64,000 nt of DNA from Paramecium octaurelia (Eukaryota; Ciliophora; Oligohymenophorea; Peniculida; Parameciidae), in the NCBI GenBank assembly GCA_905182995.1, contig CAJJDP010000083.1, positions 191,515 through 255,514 on the forward strand. The letters are read 5' to 3'. A program made the translations under genes and the position numbers. This document shows, piece by piece, positions 49,533 through 63,660 of the stretch (within the stretch, counting starts at the first letter, position 1; each line of letters opens with the position of its first letter). Under the pieces are notes generated by a model, which made no database searches, was not told where the DNA came from, and was given only the letters and a program-made list of their open reading frames with translations.

Positions 49533-50670
49533 TCATTATAATTTTTAAATTTCTTCATGATTAATGGACTACCCATTTTTGGCTGAATTTAAGATTTTTT
49601 CAGTCTGTCTGTTCTTTTCTACCTTCTCAAATTTCTCTTTCTATTCTCTTTATATTTCATCCTCATCTTTATCTTGTAGTTTTTCAAATATTTTCTTATA
49701 TAATTATTGCTCATTTTTGGTGGTTTTTTTGGGTTGTTAACATTTATCTATATACTTTTATACTTCTGTGACATCTTCATTGGGGAATTTTTGGATGATT
49801 TGCTAGAATTATTCAAGAGCTTCACTTTTTTAATTTCTTTCAAAATGAACCTTAGCCTAAATACAATATGCTATAGTTTATATCGAATTGTTTACCTTTA
49901 AAATTTTGGTCCCATTCATTTATAGCTAATTTTGATGCATCTATGGCTTATGCATATTCATTCATTTGTAAATAGCAAATGGCTTAATTAGAATAAACCC
50001 TTGAGAGTTCAATCTAAAAAAATGTCTTCTATTCTTGGGTCATTGTATTTTTCAGAGCCTTTGGAATTTATCCAATTTTGGATTGAATAGTCCTATAGAT
50101 TTAAATGGCTTCCTTGTATTTCTACTCTTTGAATAGCTAAGTAGCTTAGGGTTTCAATTATTTAACCTTTTACTCCCTCTCTTCTAAAGTTAATTTATCA
50201 TTTTCCTCAATCTCCTCTACATCATGAACTTCAATAATCCATATTTAAGGCTAATCAATTATTTATCTATATTTATTCTCAATGAAATTGATGATTGGGA
50301 TATCTGGACATTCGTTCTCAGTGTCTAGTTGAATAATTGATTTCCTCAAATTCGGATTAACTTCAAACACAGCTACCTCTTTATTGCCCATAGAATTCAA
50401 GCTTAAATGCAATCCGAAATACGATTTTCTATCATGCTTAAGCTATATCTTTCTAATATTTTTGTAATCCTTGTTCAAAAGCTTACCTTGAATCGAATAC
50501 TCCTTAATGGTGTAGCTAATTTTACAACTTTCCGGATTGTATTGAGATATAGGGGGTCTGGAAAATTGGGTATCTTGATATTTCCAGAGAAGACCATCAT
50601 GAATGACAATCTTGGGTTTGTTACAAATGTCTCTCAGGTCCAAGATGCTATCATTGCTTTAATTTGCCAT
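49533..50670 (-). CDS. TPR-repeat protein, co-chaperone-like
   Basis: One 25-nt intron gives 370 residues. The C-terminal half has tetratricopeptide units: AIQIYRTIQSKIG..., VYSNQAICYLQMNEYAQAID, AYCIQAKVHFERNQKSEALE. The N-terminal ~170 residues (LRDICNKPKIVIHDGLLWKY; QYNPESCKISYTIKEYSIQG) are beta-rich and may be an FKBP- or CS-like domain, but I cannot assign it. The layout recalls FKBP/AIP-type HSP90 co-chaperones. The Lys/Glu-rich C-terminus is helical. Confidence 0.6.
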
Positions 50671-50701
50671 CGTATATTTATTAATAAAAGAAAATATCAA
50701 A

Positions 50702-51768
<1,067 letters not shown>

Positions 51769-52411
51769 TTAAAATCAGAGAATTTATATATATTTAAACA
51801 ACTTACATAGACTAATTAATTATTATTATGTTTACAGACTTGATTAATCAATTCAGATCAATATTCCTTAAATTTTTCAAATTAGATGACAATTTTAAAG
51901 TATAGCTTTATAAGTTTATCAAATAGAGAATTATTATTAAAGTATTACTTATTGTGCTTGTATACCATATTGTTGAGTTGAAATTGACATACTTGAATTA
52001 TTAAAACAATAGGATATGGTTGAACATTAATCTTAAATTAATTTTAATAATTTAAATAAAAATGCTAAAGTCATACTTATTTTGGATATGATACTAAAAA
52101 TTAAAATTAGAGTTAGTTCTCAAAAAAGAATTGATACCATTCTCATTCTAATATTTTGAGATCAAAATTTAGATTTGTTGTGTGCCAGATAAACATTAAA
52201 GTAATAATAATATCTAATTATATGCCATACATACAGTTACTTTGAAATAAGTTAGATAATTGAATAAGCATTCATTACGACATCAAGTAGTAGAATATTG
52301 ATATGAAACTATAATGGATTATTATGGATCTGTATTAAAATCATAACAAAACTAATAAATTGAGTTTATATAGTAGATGATATAATCATTTCATTTTAAA
52401 TAGTGCTTAAT
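51769..52411. other. intergenic, very AT-rich
   Basis: About 640 bp between convergent genes. No supported coding frame or RNA gene. Confidence 0.45.
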
Positions 52412-53280
52412 TCATTTTTAGTAATCGATATTATGTAACAGTATCTCTTCACTTAAGAAAAAATCAATTTTGCATTGTATAATTTCTCCATTATTAAAAG
52501 TTCCTATAATGTATATATAAATATCATACCTTAAATCATTTTCCAATTGAAATGCCAATCTTTGGATGATTCAATTTAGTATTGATTGAAATACTTCCCC
52601 TTGCCATGAAATAAGTTGTTTTTCCATCTTCCTTCATAAATAACTCGTAATTTGGATCCATCACAAAATAGTGTTCCTTGTCCATCTAGAGTGACTGTGT
52701 CATCAAAATTCAATAATTCTCCCTCATAAACAAATCCATTTTGGAATTGGATTGATCCAGTTATTTTCTTTGATAAATTGAACCTATTTCCATTCCAAAC
52801 ATTGCTGGTTTTATCAACTACTTTTAACGCAGGAACGGTTAAAGTGGGAGTATTTGGATAATCACTTATAGTGTCCAAAGTCATTTCAGATTTATGATTA
52901 TTCACAAGTCCATAACTATATTTGGTTGAAGGATATGGTTTCCCTTGAATTGATTCATGATTCTAGAATTAAGCTTTGAAAAGTTAGTCAACATTTTATT
53001 AGCTAAGTTGAACACTTTAGGTTTTTAAATGTTTGGGTTGAGCATGAGCGAATTCCAGAGCTAAGCTTATGTTTTGAATTTTTTGTGGCGAGGTCGATCT
53101 TATCAACTTGATACTGCTTGAAATAATGGTCTTTGAGAATTTCACAATTTTAATATTTTCTGAGGGGCCCAAGAAAATGTAGTTGGGAAACTGAATGGTC
53201 GTAGTTTATCGTTTCTCTGGTGATTTAAGGGGTCGATTCCTGGAGGTGACAGCTTTAAAATTCAATCTTACTATTTGCAT
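52412..53280 (-). CDS. MORN-repeat-like protein
   Basis: A 26-nt intron near the 3' end gives 280 residues. The last ~90 residues contain MORN-like units: FQNGFVYEGELLNFDDTVTL, DGQGTLFCDGSKLRV, IYEGRWKNNLFHGKGKYFNQ and GTFNNGEI. The first ~150 residues are Ser/Gln/Lys-rich with no domain. MORN proteins in ciliates are often membrane- or cortex-associated. Confidence 0.7.
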
Positions 53281-53590
53281 AAACTTATTAATTTTTTAAT
53301 GAATGATTCATTAAACTTAGCTATAAAGAATCAGAAAAGTCGCTTTATTTTATAATAGCAAATCTTTGAATACATTTATAAATGATGAGGGTGGATTGCC
53401 TTGGTAAATGAAGATTTGAGTAACTGATATTAATTAAATTGTAGATGATATATGATATAATTTGTATTAATTCTAAAACAAATTGAATAATATTTTTAAG
53501 TATTTCACATCACTCTACTTCTGTACATTAAATTAATGCATAATAAAATTTCATTTTAATTGAATGGATCAATACTAAAATACTTTTTAG
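53281..53590. other. intergenic between divergent genes
   Basis: AT-rich with no supported gene. Confidence 0.45.
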
Positions 53591-54650
53591 ATGTTAGGAC
53601 AGAACATGTTTTCAAAAGCTCCGCCTAGTGGCTATGGTGTTGGGTATCATCCTCTGATTTAAGCGCATTCAAATAAATAGAAGTTTGATTAACTGATATA
53701 GTTAATGTAATAATAGGAGTAGACAGTATTAAAAATTGCTTAAAAAGGTTAGTGATTATAATACGAGAATGAAGGAGAAAGAGGATCAACTATTGTATTT
53801 GGAATAGCAATCAATGCAATTATAAAGAGATTTGATTCAGAAAGACAAGTAGAGGAATGAACATAATCAAATACATTACAAAAACTATTAACCTACTTTT
53901 AATGTTTAAAACACTGCACCAATGGAGTCTCTATAGACTGATCAATAATAAGTTTAGAACATAAAATTAAACAAGTCTATGTAAGCTGGAGATTATCCAG
54001 AAATATAGCCTCAGCAAATGCAAAGGAAGGCATCGATTCAAAGCAAGTAGAACTAGTCAAGACCCTAATCTACTGCAATTCAAGGGAACTAGAAATTGCT
54101 GAATATGCAGAAACAAATCGAAGAGCAAAATCAATATATTTAATAACTGTCTACTTTGGTGGGGAGTAGGAAACCAGTATTTGATGCAGAGAAGGATGAC
54201 AGTTTGGCCCAATTATTGAACGAGAGAGATGACTTGTAAAAATAACATATTTTGAATGAAATCAAGTCATTGAAATAGAGGATAGATGAATTCGATCACT
54301 CTAGACAATAAATGATATAATAATAGTATGGATTAATGCCTTAATAGCAACTATTGCAGTAATAGGGCATGATGCAATTTTAGAATCCTATTGGTATGTT
54401 CCCTCCTATGTATCCTCCGAACATGCAATTATAACAATAATAATAGAGTGAGGAATCTGATGACAACGATTTGAACAATGAAATTTTGATGAAGTTGATT
54501 GATCAATAAAATAGATAAAAAAAGAGGGGAACTAGAAACAGACAGAACAGCCTTGATAAGAAGAATAGAAATCAGAAGAGGGATAGGAGACATACGCAGA
54601 AGAAAAAATAATAAGATGATGATGATGATAATGGTGGAGATGGTGATTGA
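53591..54650 (+). CDS. coiled-coil, Gln/Met/Pro-rich protein with basic and acidic tail
   Basis: A 22-nt intron (3' AAG) near 53730 gives 345 residues. N-terminus MLGQNMFSKAPPSGYGVGYH. Helices include NTRMKEKEDQLLYLEQQSM and LAQLLNERDDLQKQHILNEI. A Gln/Met/Pro stretch (GMFPPMYPPNMQLQQQQQ) is followed by a very basic segment (KKRGTRNRQNSLDKKNRNQK) and an Asp-rich end. Similar layouts occur in ciliate basal-body and cortical proteins, but no family is assigned. Confidence 0.6.
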
Positions 54651-54710
54651 AATTTAAATAATTTTAGTTTTGATTTTTTTTATTGTTATGCAATTATTGA
54701 TTATGCGGAA

Positions 54711-55236
54711 TCAAATGGTTGTATCCTTAATTTTGGTACCTGGGAGATGATACAAATCTCTGACTGCTTTACCTGCGAATCTAAGAACATTAATTATATA
54801 TTATAACCCTTTACAATAGTTGGCTGGATTCAATTTGTTGAATAAGCAGCTTTGAAATTTTTATAGATTATCTTGTGCTTCAGTAGGGGCGTCTGAGACT
54901 GATTATCCATATGATCCCTAATGATTAATGAGATATAAATATACTTATGAAATGCAATAGTAATAGCTATCTACAAGTGGTTTGCAGGGCAAGAAACCAT
55001 TGGGAGTGGCTTTTTCATCTTCAAGGTGCTTTTTGAAGATTTTTTCTCTGCAAACATCAATACCTGTCAGAAAATATTGGCCTAGAGTAATATAATTAGA
55101 AGAGGACAATACAATTTCTTAATCTAACAGCCACAATTCGGACTTCTTCTTCGGAGGGTACTTTGAGAGTGTACTCGTCATCGAATTCGCTGTTTTCTAG
55201 AGGAGTGGCTTGTCCTGTGAAAAAGAATCTATTCAT
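54711..55236 (-). CDS. twin-CX9C protein, possibly NDUFA8-like
   Basis: Introns of 31 and 27 nt give 155 residues. Two CX9C motifs are exact: CQYFLTGIDVC and CKPLVDSYYYC. A further pair is CLFNKLNPANYC (CX10C). The pattern, with the second motif followed by a helix containing LQKFQSCLFNKL, resembles the two-CHCH complex I subunit NDUFA8. Such proteins are oxidised by Mia40 in the mitochondrial intermembrane space. There is no cleavable presequence, as expected. The C-terminus (GKAVRDLYHLPGTKIKDTTI) is a ciliate extension. Its ATG is 13 bp from the next, divergent ATG. Confidence 0.6.
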
Positions 55237-55249
55237 TAATTTAATTAAA

Positions 55250-57577
55250 ATGGATGAACAAATTATAAATGTGATATTTGATCCCAACTTCACCTCTTTT
55301 GATTAGGATTTAGCTAATATGAGCCTGGATAAGATGATGCAAGTTACATTCTCGGAAGAGATCCTGCAGAAGAATTTTTCTGTGATTATTTCCATCCTTA
55401 AACAGTTACATAAGGGCATGATACTCATAAACGGATAGGTGAAGGACAATAGTGATTGGGTGCAGGTAAACTTACTATTAAATGGTAGAAATTGAGAGAG
55501 GAATCATAATAGACTGACACAAAAGATAAAGTTGATGTGATTGATTCTCAAGTAAAGGAAATTCATTAGAATTTTGCAACCAAAGCAGAGTTGTAAGCAT
55601 TAAAATAACGATATGGTATGAAATCTAACTATCGTAGATAACATTTTGAGAGATTAAGATATCTAAATTAAGGAGATTGCTAAGGCTTAGGAATAAGAGT
55701 AATAGTAAATAAATAAGAATGCTGAGGATATCATATAGAAGTAGCAATAAATAGATACAATTAACGAGGAATTGGACAAACTCCGTAAACTAATCAATGA
55801 GCAAAATAAATTATTATCAGATTTATCAACTCAAAAACCAGATACCAATGTGTACCAAATTTAATCTAAGCCATTATCGGATGATTCTCTAAAGGATGTC
55901 TAGAATCGATTAGCATAACTAGGTAATTGATTTGTGTGTTACCTTAGAATCCTAATATAAGGAATTACTTAAACAAATGAGCAATCAGCCAAAAAGTTTG
56001 TTATAACCAATCTCATTGAAAGACTAGGATTACGTTGAGCAACCAAATTCTGAAGTCGATTTATCGGATATCAATAAAAAGTTGGATAATCATGAAGAAG
56101 AGATTTAAAAATTATTTGAATTGCTTGATGAATTGAGGAAAAAAAATAGGGAAGGAGTTTCAGCAGGAGGATCTAATGTTGATGCTGAAGATCTGTTGAT
56201 TATCAAAAACGACATCAAAAAGCTCTTTACTCTATTAGAATAATTACAAACGTAACTAAATCTTGCTTCATTTGGTAATTCAGGTGAAGAGGGCAATAAT
56301 GTCGGAGAAAATCAAATGGTCATCATTCTGGCAGAAATCAATAAGATTAGAGCTCAATTAGAAAATTATGCTACTCAATCAGATCTAACAAATCTTGGTC
56401 AAAAAGTTGCATTATAATAAAAATAAACATATGATCATATTGATGAAGAAATTGAAAAGGTAAGAAGAGAATTCAAAATAAATCTTGGTAAAAAAGGTGA
56501 TTTGACTGAATAAGAAAAAATCAAGAATGAACTTACTCAAATAAAGGATCTCTTGAACAAAACTAAACGTGGATCCCAACCACAATTAGATAATAGTCCA
56601 AGTAAAGGACCTTAATTAAGTCCAGACTTTTTAAATACTTTTAAAGAACTGCAAGATCAAGTAGCTTAAAATGAATAGTAATTATTATATTTATCTTATC
56701 ATTAGAGAACTAATCAATCACAAATCTCAATTTTCATAAAATGCATAGTAGGTTTAATAAAAGATTGCTGAGATAGAAAATAAAATGAAATAAACTAAAA
56801 CTGATTCAATCATTTCTGGTCTATAGGAATTAAGAGAAATCCAAGATCAAATGAAAAAGGATTAAGATGCTAACAAAGCCAAGATAGCTCAATTTGGAAA
56901 GAAGATTGATGGAGTGGTCACAAGAGAAGATCTTTTGGCCCTCTTTGAACCTAAATTAAAATAGGTTCGAGATGAATTGTCTAAATAAATTGAAGAATTG
57001 AGAATTAAATTGGAAAAGAAGGCTGAACTCGAAGATTTGGAGAAACTTTAAAATGATCTTGTCTCCAGATTAGAAGAAGTTGTTTAAGCTCTCATCAAAT
57101 AATTGGCTAATAAGTCTGAAACTAAGAAGGCCTTGATCTATCTAGAATAGAGAGTATTATTTTTGTATTACTAATCGCATAGATCAATCAAATATTCATG
57201 ATGTTAGAAGGAGAAGGAGGATCCAAGGATTAGGAAGGCTTGTTTGCTAAGAAACAACTTTGGTCCTGTGCTTCATGTGATAAGGAGTTAGATAAATTTA
57301 AGGGATAATTGGGAGATTATAGAGGATGGGCTCATTTCCCTCCTAAAGAGACTTCTCCAGAAAGAATGGGAAGAGTATACATCCAACATTATATTTTTAG
57401 TTTGGTGTTGGTTACAAATAAATGCAAGAAAAATCAAAAAACAATAGAGATAAAATTGATAAAGAGAGATATCAGAATGACAAGGACAGACCCAATAGTC
57501 AAGCCAATCAGTAGTTCTATTAAACAGGTTCATAAATGAGTCAAAGCCAAAACAATCTTCCAAAGATTAATAAATGA
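55250..57577 (+). CDS. QRICH2/DUF4795-like ciliary coiled-coil protein
   Basis: A long coiled-coil protein of roughly 730 residues with at least four short introns (clear ones end near 55945, 57180 and 57409). Helices include DIIQKQQQIDTINEELDKLR, LADEIQKLF-type heptads and VRDELSKQIEELRIKLEKKA. Near the C-terminus, LWSCASCDKELDKFKGQLGD followed by GWAHFPPKETSPERMGR matches the CxxC block that ends DUF4795 proteins such as QRICH2. Those are flagellar proteins, so a ciliary axoneme role is inferred. Exact splicing near 55470-55500 and 56690-56760 was not fully resolved. Confidence 0.65.
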
Positions 57578-57592
57578 CATTATATATATTTA

Positions 57593-60434
57593 ATGAATAA
57601 TTAGCAATAAATTATAGCTGTCCTAACCAAAATCAAGGAATCCCAACAGAAAATCAAAGTCAAGACATCCAAATATCTAAAACAATTAGACATATTCAAG
57701 ATGCAATTAAATTCTTAAGAAATTCGATTATATTTAGTGGGAAATGATCAATTGCCATATGGATTATTGTATTGTATAGGAAATAAATCAAAAGTGGATG
57801 GCAGTCTAAGGAAATCTGCATATTATAGTGCTGAATTATTTTTGAATATTCTAGAAAAACACCCTCAAAGAATTGAATTCATTAAAGCATTTTCAGATCT
57901 TGAAGATGAAGAATACAAATTGCTTTCATTATCTACTCATGTTTTGGCTGATAAAAAGTTGTAAGATAAAGGGCTTATTGCTTTTAAAATAATTAAGTTT
58001 CTGAAAGATGAAAGGCCTCATTTCAATCTAGAATGCATCCTTGAAATTAAAAAACTCAAGGAGTAATTCGATAATTGGTATAAGAGTGTTAGGATCTAAT
58101 AAATTTAAGAGCATAACAAGTAAACTTCATGGAAAGAATCTGAGTAGCCTCCTCCTGAGAATCTGAACTTATAAAGAGAACAAAATAAAAGATAGAAGAA
58201 ATTAGAACACATTACTTTATAATGGGATGGTAATCCTGAGTACTTAATTAAGACCTTCTATAATCCTTTCGTTCCTTAACAGAGAACGACTAAATCTAAT
58301 AAGAATAGAAGTGCTGCATTAAAGAAAAAGCAGATAGCTGAAAGTTTAAATGCTGTTATTGATGTAGAATCAGTTGAACAAATTAAACAATAAAATAAGA
58401 ATTTGGATAAATTGATTGTTAAAATTCATCTTGACTCTCCTTAATTTGATGCTCAAACATTCTTAAGAATAGTTTAGCCATAAATCACAAAGCAATCTAT
58501 GACTATGCTCTAATAACAAAATATAGAGATGAATAAGAATATCGTCTACTATTTTATTGATGATTTCTTCTGTATTAACTAAGGCATTTTGTAAATTCAT
58601 AATTAATTCATTTCCAAAGAATTTGCAGATTAAATCAAAAGGAAAAAATCATTGGCATCAAATGATAAGTCAGGACAACCTATGCAAGTTGATCAAATCT
58701 TAATACTTGGATCTCTGTCTAAAAGAACATTTTAGTTATTGTCTAAATTAAATTCTATTTCATAATCAATGAATAAGCTAAAAATGAGCTAAGAGCATTT
58801 GAAATCAGCAATTGATTTCATTAGGAAATGCGAATAGTACGTTTAGTTGCCAAATTAATTAAAGGAAGCATATCTACAAAGAAATAATGCACGAGTGATG
58901 AAACTCATTTCACTATAAAAGGAGAATATAAATTAGTACAAAAATGAATCATTGTTTAAATAGTTGAATGAATAGATAAATCAAGTAATGAAATAAATAT
59001 ACAATGACATGCTTCAATAGATAAAGTAGGATAATCTAGAGTACAATTAGATTTTAGAAATAACCGAATACATAAATGAATTAAATTTGACCCAGAATAG
59101 TACCTAAGATATTGTTAATAATCTTTAGCAATCTATAAAGACAAGCTTCAATGCTTATTTTAATAAGACTTTGCAATAGAGGGATAATGAAGCCTATTAA
59201 GTTGAGATGATCAGAGGAGATTTTATTATTGAATTCCTCTAACAATGTTCATTGCCTTAAAAGGAATTGCAACTATAAAATTGCAAAGCCTTAGAAAGTT
59301 TTGTAAGTGGAAAATTCAGTAAACAGGTGAAATAGTTCTAAAATTTATGTCGAGATCTTAATCTAAATCCAAATTTGCAAAAACTGAAGGAGGATATTGA
59401 GAATAAATTGCTATAGTTCTTGGATTAGGCTAAAAAGTCATGGTTTAGTTAATAATATAGTGCGATATTGTGTTAAAGAATAAATCAGGATATTGAATCG
59501 ATTAAGAATATGGCTTAGATAATAGCAAATCTTTTTGGAGAGACCCCAAAGATAGATAATTGTATAAATGACATAGAGGTTTAGTCATTATCCCTGCAAT
59601 TCTCAAATTACACATTAAAATAGATAAAAGCCAATTTTGTGGTTCCTTAAAGAGACTTTTTCGGGGTGAATTTTTCTGAATTCATGTTGCAGATATTTAA
59701 TGAGATATTTAAGTAAGGATTTTATATATTGCGATAGAATATCTAAGAATAAAAATGTAGATGGATAACTATTTTTGCAATTAATGCAAGACAGTCTGAA
59801 TTACATTTAATCGAGTTGCAAGGAGGCCCAAGATTATTTGATATTTTTGCACAATCTAAAGTTGATTTCTAGTTAGATCAAAGAGTTGGCTTAGAGTGTG
59901 TATTCAAATTCAAAGAAACAAAAAACCTTTAAAGAATTTGCTGAACCAATTCAATAATAAATTAATGGAATTTTGTCCAAGTATTACTAACCATGTCTCC
60001 AGAGTTACGTGAAATTATTAAACCTTGATTAGCCTTAAGGTATGGATATGATACCAAGACCATATGTTATCTAGTGGTTGACGGTGCTGAATGAGCAGGC
60101 TGTTGTTTTGGCCTAAATTAATTTGGATTAATCGGTTACTGATTCAATTATGTCATTTATTGTTAGTTAATGTTTTAAGAATATTGAAGCAGTATCCACA
60201 CATGCGAAGAGAGCAAAGTTCCTGGATTAATTAAATCATGAGATAAATTTAATTAAAATAATGACATTGACATTTTAGGGATCTGTGTCGTAGGAAGGGT
60301 TTTAGAGATTGCAAAGAAAGTTGGAAGAACTGAGTCAAAATACATTGTCAGATACCAGTGAATGGGCACGAACTTAAAAATTTAAAATGTCATTTAATTT
60401 TAAAGCATTATATGGTTATTATTAACAATAATGA
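57593..60434 (+). CDS. exocyst complex Sec5/EXOC2-like subunit (tentative)
   Basis: A single intron at 59757-59790 (34 nt, 3' AAG) gives 935 residues, divisible by three and close to the size of EXOC2. The protein is all-helical. A region KIHLDSPQFDAQTFLRIVQP... resembles the Sec5 N-terminal segment (F-D-x2-x-FL..VH). SAIDFIRKCEQYVQLPNQLK resembles the conserved stretch before the helical rods. The C-terminal part (KEFAEPIQQQINGILSKYYQ, LDQSVTDSIMSFIVSQCFKN) is rod-like. Exocyst tethers secretory vesicles to the plasma membrane. The assignment rests on weak motifs; another CATCHR-family tether is possible. Its stop overlaps the next gene's ATG. Confidence 0.5.
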
Positions 60435-62855
60435 TGAATTTTAATGGTTTTCATACTGAAAGAATATTCACTGGCCGCGGAGAACTCACAAAACCTGATA
60501 CTCATCACTATGCTGATGATGAGTCACCCGAGAACTCATAGGTTGAAGGATTCGACATAATGTGGAAGAAGAATTCTTTAAAGATTTTTTGTACGGCCAC
60601 AAAATTCATGGTGAAGTTGAAGACAGCAGTTGATCATTATAGACTCAGACAGATTACTCATAGGATCTACCAAATAATTGGAGACAAAGCTTCAGATTAT
60701 TTTTACTATTAGGCTAAAGGATTGGTAAATTAGAAATGGACTTTCCAATCTTACATCAAGAGTTTATTGATCTATAACTTTTGGGTTGAAATGCAAATAG
60801 GAGTCATTAAACCTGATAGCAAAATCAAATTGTTAGTCGACTGCACAATTCTAATATTAATAGTTATGAATATCTTTTATATCCCAATGTAACTCTCCTT
60901 TTCATTATAGAACAATGCTCAAACTGTTGACTTTTTATTCAGTACAATTCCGAGTTGGGTATTTTTAATGGAAATCATTATCAATTTCAACACTGCCTAT
61001 TATTATAAAGGCATGATCCATGAAGATCGAACTAAAATATTTCAACACTACATTAAGGGAGACTTCTTTAAGGATTTGCTGGTGGTTATACCATTCCTTA
61101 TATCTCAATATAATATCCCTTACCTTAATTTTGTATTGCTATTAAGAATAACCAGAGTCAATAAAATATTTGAATAAATCGAAGAAGTAACTATGATAAG
61201 AGAAAAGTTCGCAGCCCCTATTGATGTCTTGAAATTGATGATATTTTTGATATTTGTGGCGCATGTTAGTGGTTGTGCATGGCATTACATAGGCATTCAA
61301 GAGTTCTTTGAAAACAATACAGGCTGGCTCATTAAATATGGCTATTCAGAAAAAGATTGGGTTAATAGATATGTTGTATCTCTATATTTTGGTACTGTGA
61401 CTTCATTTACTGTTGGTTTTGGTGATATCGTACCTTAAACATTAGTTGAATAAGTCTTCTTAATTATAATGGTGTTGATAACTTCACTTGTTTTTGGCTA
61501 TACAATTTCCTCCATATAAAATATTTTTGGATAATTAAGAGAGAAAACTGATTAGCATCGCAATAAGATGGCTAAAATTAACTCATATATGAAGAAAAAT
61601 AGAATAAATCCAGTTCTACAAATGAAAATTAGAAAGTATTTTGAATATTTCTTCACTCTTGATGAGAGTCCAGAATTACTTATGGACAATCTCAATGAAG
61701 ATCTCAAATTAGAATTTAGAACCAGCATATACAAACCAATTATAACCAAATGCAAACTCTTTAAGAAATTTGATGATACTCTTTTGAATCAATTATGCAG
61801 TGTTGTTTAAATACAAAAATTTATTCCTGGTTAGATGATCTTTTAAGAGAATGACTCAATTAATAAGGCATACTTTCTTATCTAAGGGGAAGTAGATGTA
61901 TAAATTAATAAAGTCTCAATCTAATAACAATCTGAAGGATCTCTAGGGATTAGGGAATTTTTACTCTAGAAACCTATACATTACTCTTTAAAAGCTACTC
62001 AATTCACCGAAATAGCTTATATATTGTATGAAGTATTAATATTTAATCAATCCTTAGGACTTCAAAGCTATCATTAGAGAAAAACAATCTCATTAAGAAT
62101 AATATTGTTAAATGAAGGATTAATTACTCTATTAGACTGAACAATTAAAATGTGAAATCTGCTCTTAACTTCACCATTTTAGAAAATGTCCAGTTGTATT
62201 TTATAGTCCTCCAACAGATGTGGTAGTATGTGATAACAGTGAAGCCATAACCTAACCTAGATACAGTCACAAAAGAAAATAAAGAATGCCATCATCTACT
62301 TTAGTTTCAGCATAATATAACCTTTCTGCTGCTGTCAATTATATGTACGATAATGAACTGTTAAATGAAGGCATTAATGATACAACCCTTAAAAAATTTG
62401 GGTATGTTGACATTGAAGAAAAATAATAAACGATTGAGGATGTAAAACTCAAATCTTTGAAAGTGATCTAAAAATTGCAAGAACACCATGCATCTACACC
62501 AAAAATGAAACGAATGATCTATAAAAATCTATTGAAAAAAGATGAAAATAAATAAATACTAAATAAAGAAGAATCTATTTTAGAGAATATGCATCAAGAG
62601 TTTATAAATTTTAAAAAAGAAGATCTAAACAACTTTGATTTACATATGGAGTTTTCCCATTATCATTAGGATAAGAATTTAAGTAAAGTTTTGTTGAATT
62701 TCTCAAAATAATCATCACGCTTAAAACCAAAAGAATAGTTTTTTAGCAAAACAAGATTAGGTAAAACAAAACAATTAAGCTCTCATAATACAACTTCAAA
62801 TAATTTAATGACTAACAATCATTCAATTATGAAAACTATATTTAATAAAAAATGA
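60431..62855 (+). CDS. voltage-gated-like potassium channel with cyclic nucleotide-binding domain
   Basis: One 25-nt intron (62023-62047) gives 799 residues. Membrane segments S1-S6 are visible: LLVDCTILILIVMNIFYIPM (S1), WVFLMEIIINFNTAYYYKGM (S2-S3), LLVVIPFLISQYNIPYLNFV, VLKLMIFLIFVAHVSGCAWH (S5), the pore TVTSFTVGFGDIVPQT, and VFLIIMVLITSLVFGYTISS (S6). The filter is TVGFGD (GFG instead of GYG, as in EAG/HERG). A C-linker and CNBD follow (GQMIFQENDSINKAYFLIQG; EGSLGIREFLL). After the CNBD comes a CEICSQLHHFRKCP knuckle-like motif. There is no strongly Arg-rich S4. Related CNBD channels set membrane potential and ciliary behaviour in Paramecium. Confidence 0.9.
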
Positions 62856-63356
62856 ATATTTCAAATAAACATACTTATTTTTTATATAGAAATTCAATTC
62901 TCTTTCATTTATCAATTTCATTAATTATTCTAATGATATATAAACTAATTATTATTGAAATTTATAAATAAAATTTTATATGCATGCATCAGCCTGGAAT
63001 TCTATTGATAAAATGAGAGATTTCCTTAATTTAAAATAAATTCATGAATCTAAAATTACTATATATATTTTTATAAGTGAATTGGACTCCTTTAAGCATT
63101 ACTTAAATTCAGAATTGCTGAAAATCGTTGAATCTATTTCTTTTAGTAAATCCCTTAATCTTTTTCTAACAACCAATTATACTCTACAATTATGCAGAAT
63201 TCCATTTAAAATTAAGATTATAAGTTTGATTTTAATTTGATTAATGTATAATTCTACTTAATAATCCATTACATTTGTTCCATTCTATTTAGTCATAAAA
63301 AAATTATAAATAAACCGTAATCTTTTGAATAACTATAATTTTTATCAATTTTAAAA
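62856..63356. other. intergenic, very AT-rich
   Basis: About 500 bp with no supported gene or RNA feature. Confidence 0.45.
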
Positions 63357-63640
63357 TGAATGCTCGTTAATCGTCTGTGCATAATAAAGTAATCTCATAA
63401 GTTAAAATTTAATTGTATAATTAATTAATTTATTAACTCAATTTCCAAAATAATTTATGAGATTATTTTAATTAGCGAATTAGATAGGATAATATTATAA
63501 ATTGATTGCATTACATGATTCAGAAGTTGTAATAGTTGAAGCTTATAAGACTGATTTAAATCTGTATTTTTATTATTATTAACATAAAAGGATATAAGAG
63601 AGATTATAGAATATGGTTAAATGACTAAAGATTAGATTTT
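63357..63640 (+). CDS. small gene or gene fragment, structure unresolved
   Basis: An ATG near 63357 begins MNARQSSVHNKVISQVK. A second open stretch encodes LANQIGQYYKLIALHDSEVV and IVEAYKTDLNLYFYYYQHKR. The two lie in different frames and I could not find a convincing intron joining them. Composition is protein-like, but the call is weak. Confidence 0.3.
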
Positions 63641-63660
63641 AATGATTAATAATATTAAAA

